In this document: piece after piece, positions 59,280 to 64,000 of the stretch
How positions within the stretch are numbered: position 1 is the first letter of the stretch
Layout of the letters: every line of letters begins with the position of its first letter
The notes under the pieces: generated by a model
The model's database searches: none
What the model saw: the letters and a program-made list of their open reading frames with translations, nothing else
Told to the model about the DNA's origin: nothing
Program-made: the position numbers and the translations under genes
Source of the DNA: Spongiimicrobium salis
Lineage (GTDB): Bacteria > Bacteroidota > Bacteroidia > Flavobacteriales > Flavobacteriaceae
Length of the DNA stretch: 64,000 nt
Reading direction: 5' to 3'
NCBI RefSeq assembly: GCF_043678055.1
Contig: NZ_JBHEQA010000006.1
Span: forward strand, 62,001 to 126,000

Positions 59280-60395
59280 ATGGTAAAAAAAGAGCATAAT
59301 AAAAATTATATGGGAACAATAGCAAAGTATGTAGGAGCATTATTAATCGTCCTGATGGCACAAAATATATATGCACAGGACGAGGACTATAAGTCGAAGA
59401 TAAAAATTTTGGAAGAGCAAAAGGAAAAGATAAGCACGCAAGAAAAAGCGGAATTAAAAAAAGGGATACAAAAAATCAACAAACAATTAGAAAATAAAGA
59501 AATCTCGACAACAGAAGCTCAAGAGTTGAAAGAAGCTTTGGCAAAAAAACATGCCTTGAATATTGAGAATAGGATAGCTATTTTAGATAATCAGATTGCT
59601 TTGCTGGAACGCAATATGGGAGATGGATTATCATTAAACAATAGGTATGACACCCGTTTTATAGAAGTTGGATGGGGGCAACCGGACGAATCGGATAATC
59701 TCCTTTTGGGCATACGATATAATAATGGCAAGTGGAAAAAAAGACATCGTAAGTACGATAGAAGGACCTACTCCGATCTTGTATTGGCCATTGGATTGAA
59801 CAATACGTTGATCGACGGACAATCATTAGATGATAGTCCTTATAGAATTGGAGGAAGCCGATTCTTTGAATTGGGCTATGCCTGGCGTACACGTATCTTT
59901 AAACATACCAATTTCTGGAGATTGAATTATGGGTTCTCCTTTCAGTTCAATGGGCTAAAGCCTAAGGGAAATCAGATTTTTGTTGCCAATGGAGATCAAA
60001 CCGAATTGCAGGAATTTGAATTTGATCTTCGGAAGTCAAAACTGCGAACTGATAACTTAGTGTTCCCTGTGCATCTGGAAATAGGGCCTTCCGTACGAAG
60101 GGAAATGAAAGATCGATTCCGGTACTCCCTTAAAAATCAGTTCCGTTTGGGAATCGGAGGCTATGGAGGATTCAATATCGGAACGCGCCAAAAGCTAAAA
60201 TACACGCAAAACGGTGAAAATATCAAGGAAAAACTAAAAAGAGATTACAATACTGCAGATTTAATTTACGGATTGAGTGCTTATACAGGAATCGGAGGGG
60301 CGCTATTGTATGTAAAGTATGACCTTAATCCTCTTTTTAAAGATGCCGTGGTAGAGCAAAATAATATCTCCGTGGGCCTAAGGTTCGATTATTAA
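59280..60395 (+). CDS. Outer-membrane barrel protein with coiled-coil N-terminal region
   Basis: This 371-residue protein has a signal sequence ending IYAQ (about residue 37 from ATG 59280; ATG 59310 is an alternative start). A charged, heptad-like coiled coil follows at about 42-120 ('KIKILEEQKEKISTQEKAEL' and onward), then a beta-barrel of about 240 residues ending 'VEQNNISVGLRFDY'. It follows the sigma/anti-sigma pair after 112 bases and is a likely member of their regulon, because such triads occur together. The coiled coil might reach the anti-sigma domain through the periplasm, which is speculative. Confidence 0.75.
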   Translation: MVKKEHNKNYMGTIAKYVGALLIVLMAQNIYAQDEDYKSKIKILEEQKEKISTQEKAELKKGIQKINKQLENKEISTTEAQELKEALAKKHALNIENRIAILDNQIALLERNMGDGLSLNNRYDTRFIEVGWGQPDESDNLLLGIRYNNGKWKKRHRKYDRRTYSDLVLAIGLNNTLIDGQSLDDSPYRIGGSRFFELGYAWRTRIFKHTNFWRLNYGFSFQFNGLKPKGNQIFVANGDQTELQEFEFDLRKSKLRTDNLVFPVHLEIGPSVRREMKDRFRYSLKNQFRLGIGGYGGFNIGTRQKLKYTQNGENIKEKLKRDYNTADLIYGLSAYTGIGGALLYVKYDLNPLFKDAVVEQNNISVGLRFDY

Positions 60396-60445
60396 GAAAA
60401 GCGTGTGCTGGTCACATCCTGTTTCTGAACATACCAAACCAAAAA

Positions 60446-60474
60446 AAAGCCAGAAGAAATTTCCTTCTGGCTTT
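60446..60474. terminator. Bidirectional terminator
   Basis: AAAGCCAGAAG (60446-60456) pairs with CTTCTGGCTTT (60464-60474), with an A-run before. It lies between the plus-strand barrel gene and the minus-strand propeller gene. Confidence 0.88.
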
Positions 60475-60496
60475 ATATTTTAAGGCTACTTAAACG

Positions 60497-61906
60497 CTAG
60501 ATCGCTACAATACCTTGGGTATTGGTATCTGGAAGATTTCCAGACTCTTCGCCAATGAACTCCAAGGATTGTCCGTTAACCCTGTAGATTCCGATAGTGC
60601 CATCCAATCCGTATAATTGATATAAAAACTGTCCATCTTCGGAAATCCACATATCGATCCATCCATCAGTATTGGCAAAAGCCTCAGATCCTACATTGGT
60701 ATCTCCCGTTCCGGTACCCTGTGCGGCCGACTGGTCGATCAATTTTACAATACCGTTGTTAAAACTATAAGAAGCCAATCCGGCTTCAATGGCATTGGAT
60801 ACAAAGAAAGTATTGCCATCGGCGGTAAAATCCAGCCAACACGCTGTTCTTCCCGTATTTCCCGTTCCCGAGCGTTCGTCCAGGGAAATAGCGGTTAGGC
60901 TACCATCGGCCTGAATTTGCCAAGTAGATACCGATCCATCCTGTAAAGCAGGAAAGGCTGGTGGAGTACCGTCAGGCTGAAATTCCCTGGCTTCGGTAAC
61001 TACAACATAATTCTCTCCAACAACTTGAAAGCCAATGGCAGAAGGTAAGTTTCTATCTTGTGTGTTTCCACGTAGGGTAGAGGTGGCCGCACCTAAGGCT
61101 GTAGCACTTAGGGTACCATCTGCACCAACACTGTATACCACTACTTCATCCTCGCTTCCAGAAGCTAACGCTACGGCACCGGAATTAATGGAAGTGACTA
61201 CCAACCAATTTCCATCGGGTGAAAACTGAACGGCAGAAGGCCTATTGTTTAAGTCTCTGGTAGATCCGGCAATAGGTTGCAAGCTTCCATCATTGAGCAA
61301 CCAATAGCCTGTGATCGTACCTTGATGTTCGGGTTCGCCTCCAGCTAAAAATTCCGGCCTTGTGATGTTGGATACATACACAAGTCCTTTGGTGCCATCT
61401 ACGGTTATTTGACCCGTTGTAGCAATACTATTAGGGCCTATGGCGCCTGTGGGTACCGGATCTCCTGCTCTTTCCAAAGAGAAATCGTCAGCAATGTTAA
61501 AAGAAGTGATGGTATTGCTCCCGGCATTCACGGCCAATAAATTCTCATTGTCATCCGTCTTGGTCAGGGCATAAGCAGAAATTAATGGATCTAAGCCCTC
61601 TCCGCCATCAAAATCCCCGCCATTGCCACCCGTAGGATTGGGACCAATGGGCGTTAAGGATCCATCTTCATTTCTACCATAGGCGATAATGACGTTCGCT
61701 CCTTGTACGTTCCCAGCTACCTGTCCATCACCATTGGTCATGGCATATACTCCACCTACAAAAGAAGTGGTAGGATCATCCGTTGGGTCTTCCGTGGGAT
61801 CGTCTCCTCCATTAGGATCTACGGTAACATCGTCATCTGATTTGCAGGACATAAAAAATAGACTGACGGCCATAAAAGTGGATAAGTAAATTTTTGTTTT
61901 TTTCAT
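60497..61906 (-). CDS. Beta-propeller lipoprotein (lactonase-like fold)
   Basis: The 469-residue protein carries a lipoprotein signal (FMAVSLFFMSC), followed by a long acidic linker (CKSDDDVTVDPNGGDDPTED) that tethers it at the cell surface or periplasm. The rest consists of repeated propeller blades with 'VQFSPDGNWLVVTSINSG', 'DFTADGNTFFVSNAIEAG' and 'ISEDGQFLYQLYGLDG'. This matches the seven-bladed lactonase/YVTN-like propeller family. Whether it hydrolyses 6-phosphogluconolactone is doubtful for an exported form; a binding role is at least as likely. It stands alone on the minus strand. Confidence 0.8.
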   Translation of the reverse strand: MKKTKIYLSTFMAVSLFFMSCKSDDDVTVDPNGGDDPTEDPTDDPTTSFVGGVYAMTNGDGQVAGNVQGANVIIAYGRNEDGSLTPIGPNPTGGNGGDFDGGEGLDPLISAYALTKTDDNENLLAVNAGSNTITSFNIADDFSLERAGDPVPTGAIGPNSIATTGQITVDGTKGLVYVSNITRPEFLAGGEPEHQGTITGYWLLNDGSLQPIAGSTRDLNNRPSAVQFSPDGNWLVVTSINSGAVALASGSEDEVVVYSVGADGTLSATALGAATSTLRGNTQDRNLPSAIGFQVVGENYVVVTEAREFQPDGTPPAFPALQDGSVSTWQIQADGSLTAISLDERSGTGNTGRTACWLDFTADGNTFFVSNAIEAGLASYSFNNGIVKLIDQSAAQGTGTGDTNVGSEAFANTDGWIDMWISEDGQFLYQLYGLDGTIGIYRVNGQSLEFIGEESGNLPDTNTQGIVAI

Positions 61907-62304
61907 TTGTTGTAACGTTTTTGTTTAAATCATAGAAAATTGTGGTAATCGAAATGTTGTATTGATTTTCAATTCCACAAAAATTTCAAGCTGTTGTTGT
62001 GGTTTCATCACAATGGCACAAGGAATTTTTCTTAATTCATTGTGTGAACGCACTTTAAATTAGTACATAGCTATTTTCAATACTTACATCGAAAAAAAGT
62101 ATAGTGAACTTTGTTATTGTTTTGATTGAGAGGGTTTTGTGTAGAACAGGATGAAGGTCAGGAGGTTATAAAAAAGAGGATTTTTCTCGAAATAAAAACG
62201 CAATGAAAATGTTATACTTTCTATATAAATTTTAACAGATAAAAGAAAGTGATTTGGACTTATGGAAGAGGCAAAGAGACGCAAATTGTTCTTTGGAGGG
62301 GAAG
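61907..62304. other. Gene-free stretch with one inverted repeat
   Basis: This AT-rich stretch upstream of the propeller gene holds no open frame or RNA I can support. CACAATG (62009-62015) and CATTGTG (62038-62044) are inverted with 22 bases between, which could be a regulator site or a hairpin. No clean promoter was found. Confidence 0.4.
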
Positions 62305-63186
62305 CTAGTTTGCTTTAAAACGTTTTAGATCGGTTTTTTGGAAGATCCATTCCGGAGTTTTTACTTGTGATCCTTCTTTGATACTGTACCAAGGGCTTAA
62401 ATCAGGATTGTTTGGATTCTTGAGAATTTGTGTTTCCTGAGCCGGCATATAGCTTTGAGCCAGAAGGAATATTTTTTCTTGAGTGTCTTGGTGAATGGCC
62501 ACGTCTACAACAATTACGGCATGTCCCGGGAATCCTCCTTGAATAAATACATCTCCAATATCCAGCTGTTCCGAAGGTATTGGAATCATTTCTTTGCTTA
62601 AAGAAGCTGTTCCGGCATAACTAAAGATAATTTCCATGTAGTTCCAGAACTCTTTATAAGTGTGGGAAGGTGCTGTCTTCTGTATCCAGCGTACGGAATT
62701 GCCATTGACTGCAATGCGCTTTCCTTTTGCCCATTCGGTGTAATTTACCCTGAAACCATTGGTAAAGTTAAAATGAATGGCCTCATAGTTCTTCTGTTGA
62801 TATAGGTACTCTGCCCGTAAACGCATGACAGCATCGGCACATTGATGTAGGTCCCGAGTCCCAATAGGAAGATCTACTACGGCATCGTAAACCGCATAGT
62901 TCTCCTTGATGTTACCATTGTAATAATGCACTTTTGCACCATAGGCTTTTAAAGGCAAACTCCTTAAGTATTGCGCAAAAGAAAGGGAGTCCACTCCCGT
63001 GCGATAAAACCCTTTAGGAGGCGAAAATCGTGTTAAAATGGTAGTTCCCGTAGTATCTATTTGTGGAATTGTGGCCCTTGTATGTTCAAGAGGCGCTTTC
63101 TTTTCTTTAGGAGAAGAGTTGCCCTGACCACATGCCTTGAGAAACATGGACACGAATACTAAGGTAAGTAGCAGGGCACTCTTCAT
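62305..63186 (-). CDS. DUF4846 lipoprotein
   Basis: This 293-residue protein has a lipobox 'FLKAC' (Cys near residue 19). It belongs to the DUF4846 family: 'ILTRFSPPKGFYRTGVDSLS', 'FAQYLRSLPLKAYGAKVHYYNG', 'AVVDLPIGTRDLHQCADAVM' and 'IGDVFIQGGFPGHAVIVVDV' are all present in order (motifs given in short pieces). The C-terminal 'GDVFI..G.PGHAVIVVD' region recalls NlpC/CHAP-like hydrolase loops, but a catalytic Cys is not evident there. Function is unknown. It is 11 bases downstream of the SIMPL-domain gene and likely co-transcribed with it. Confidence 0.8.
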   Translation of the reverse strand: MKSALLLTLVFVSMFLKACGQGNSSPKEKKAPLEHTRATIPQIDTTGTTILTRFSPPKGFYRTGVDSLSFAQYLRSLPLKAYGAKVHYYNGNIKENYAVYDAVVDLPIGTRDLHQCADAVMRLRAEYLYQQKNYEAIHFNFTNGFRVNYTEWAKGKRIAVNGNSVRWIQKTAPSHTYKEFWNYMEIIFSYAGTASLSKEMIPIPSEQLDIGDVFIQGGFPGHAVIVVDVAIHQDTQEKIFLLAQSYMPAQETQILKNPNNPDLSPWYSIKEGSQVKTPEWIFQKTDLKRFKAN

Positions 63187-63197
63187 AACGAATAGTT

Positions 63198-63803
63198 TTA
63201 TAAAAGTTCAAAGGAAACAGAAATATAGTATTCCCTTTGATTGATTAAACTTCCGTAATATAGGGATTCTGTGATTTTTGCAGAATTATTATCGTTGATG
63301 CTCATGATCTTTCCTACTTTTCTGCCTATTTTTTGAGCAATTTTTTCAGCTTTCCCTCGGGCATTCTCTATGGCCAATTGGGCATAAGCTGCCATTTGAT
63401 CTTGATTCAATTCGGTTTGTAAGGTGGTGTCGGATTTGGTAACATCTAGGGCCTTGACCGACAAAAACGTTTTCATGCTTTCCAAAGAAGTGGTTTTGTA
63501 TTTTAAGATAGAACCTTCTTTGTCATATCCAAGGAGAGCATAACTCAAAGCATCATCTGTAATGGTGCTGGTATCAATACCCGCCTTTTCAAGTTTTGCC
63601 AAGTAGGTGGCCTTTAGTTCGGCCAGATTGGTCAACTGTGCCTCGTAATATACATTGTTGAGACTTATGATCATACTTGCGGTATATACCGGGCTAATGG
63701 AATAGGTATGGGATCCGTTTACAGCGATACTACTAGTTTGTATTTGCGCAAAGCTTACTGTAGAAGTCAAGAACCAAACTAAGAATACGATAATTTTTTT
63801 CAT
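63198..63803 (-). CDS. SIMPL-domain (DUF541) secreted protein
   Basis: This 201-residue protein has a signal peptide (MKKIIVFLVWFLTSTVSFAQ) and a SIMPL domain: an N-terminal beta strand set ('SSIAVNGSHTYSISPVYTAS'), a helix 'LAELKATYLAKLEKAGI', and 'AQLAIENARGKAEKIAQKIG' with the following strand 'GKIMSIND'. The domain is found in bacterial periplasmic proteins of uncertain function, related to BP26/OMP28 channel-forming proteins. It is upstream of the DUF4846 gene and 26 bases from the stop of a truncated minus-strand gene at the window edge, so all three may form one unit. Confidence 0.85.
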   Translation of the reverse strand: MKKIIVFLVWFLTSTVSFAQIQTSSIAVNGSHTYSISPVYTASMIISLNNVYYEAQLTNLAELKATYLAKLEKAGIDTSTITDDALSYALLGYDKEGSILKYKTTSLESMKTFLSVKALDVTKSDTTLQTELNQDQMAAYAQLAIENARGKAEKIAQKIGRKVGKIMSINDNNSAKITESLYYGSLINQREYYISVSFELL

Positions 63804-63829
63804 AATACAGATTTAATATTGAAATAAGA

Positions 63830-64000
63830 TTAGGCTACAATGAATACGAAGGAAGCGATGATCATCCAGATTCCAACAAATACCCCTACAATACCTAGCT
63901 TACCTTGCTTAGGGGCTATTTTTGCCCGTAGCTCGTCCGCTTTTGCTTTAGCAGCTTCATTCTTTGAAAGAAACAGTTTGTTGATCAATCCGTACCCTAG
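63830..64000 (-). CDS. C-terminal part of a membrane protein (cut by window edge)
   Basis: A minus-strand frame enters from the right edge and ends with TAA at 63830-63832, leaving 56 residues. It has a charged Lys/Ala-rich segment ('SKNEAAKAKADELRAK') and a final hydrophobic helix ('LGIVGVFVGIWMIIASFVF'). It looks like a membrane protein with a C-terminal transmembrane helix; the family cannot be named from this piece. Confidence 0.6.
   Translation of the reverse strand, partial: LGYGLINKLFLSKNEAAKAKADELRAKIAPKQGKLGIVGVFVGIWMIIASFVFIVA

Noticed and set aside
60497..61906. 6-phosphogluconolactonase
   Set aside because: The fold fits, but the protein is an exported lipoprotein and no pentose-phosphate genes are near.
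1..64000. tRNA, rRNA, prophage, integrase, transposase or toxin-antitoxin genes
   Set aside because: I looked for these on both strands and saw none; small or unusual RNAs could still be missed without a covariance-model search.

Overview
The window is a stretch of a member of the Bacteroidota, most likely a marine Flavobacteriaceae. The signs are a gldA gliding gene, outer-membrane barrel proteins of Bacteroidota type, DUF2723, DUF3857 and head-GIN (DUF2807) proteins, weak or absent Shine-Dalgarno sequences, and promoters of the TTTG-N18-TAnnTTTG type. No rRNA, tRNA, CRISPR, prophage or transposase was found, and most of the window looks like ordinary chromosomal backbone.

Layout. 1-6834: tail of an unknown gene, a PDZ aspartyl protease paired with an outer-membrane barrel protein, a GntP-type permease, and a hypothetical barrel protein on the minus strand. 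6835-13980: methionine/SAM supply, with metK behind a SAM-II riboswitch, a repeat-rich intergenic island (8.46-8.97 kb), then a SAM-I riboswitch in front of a triple-fusion enzyme (MetX-aspartate kinase-homoserine dehydrogenase) and a MetZ-type sulfhydrylase. 14061-22515: a small lipoprotein, then an Rrf2 regulator and a complete-looking sulfate assimilation run (DUF2061 protein, cysH, cysD, cysN, sulfite reductase with a C-terminal HEPN-like domain, siroheme methyltransferase, ferredoxin reductase-like flavoprotein). 22859-24100: secreted leucine-rich-repeat protein. 24255-29308: second SAM-I riboswitch, metH split into two genes, metF. 29375-38231: PagL-like lipid A deacylase, head-GIN lipoprotein, LACTB-like hydrolase, esterase, LURP-one/tubby-like protein, membrane-anchored LuxR-type regulator, DUF2723 glycosyltransferase-like protein. 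38248-43698: gldA (minus), then an aromatic amino acid operon (pheA, aminotransferase, tyrA, DAHP synthase/chorismate mutase) preceded by an aromatic-rich leader peptide and attenuator. 43813-57732: head-GIN protein, hypothetical, rsgA-dtd, three DUF3857 proteins, a MazG-like hydrolase, aroA, queA, rlmN and a polyprenyl synthase. 57838-60395: ECF sigma factor, putative anti-sigma protein and outer-membrane protein. 60497-64000: beta-propeller lipoprotein, DUF4846 lipoprotein, SIMPL protein and a partial membrane protein, all minus strand.

How it fits together. The window carries most of the route from sulfate to sulfide (CysDN, CysH, sulfite reductase with siroheme synthesis and an electron donor) and from aspartate plus sulfide to methionine and SAM (AK-HSD-MetX fusion, MetZ, split MetH, MetF, MetK). 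Aspartate-semialdehyde dehydrogenase and APS kinase are not here. The SAM end is controlled by three riboswitches of two structural classes. The aromatic branch appears to be controlled by ribosome-mediated attenuation.

The observations most worth checking are the attenuator at 39366-39540, the SAM-II leader of metK with a 10-base downstream complement of its aptamer strand, the filled/empty hairpin insertion inside an intergenic repeat near 8.83-8.93 kb, and two tandem DUF3857 proteins that have lost the transglutaminase Cys and His. I did not find a clear new defence or mobile system.
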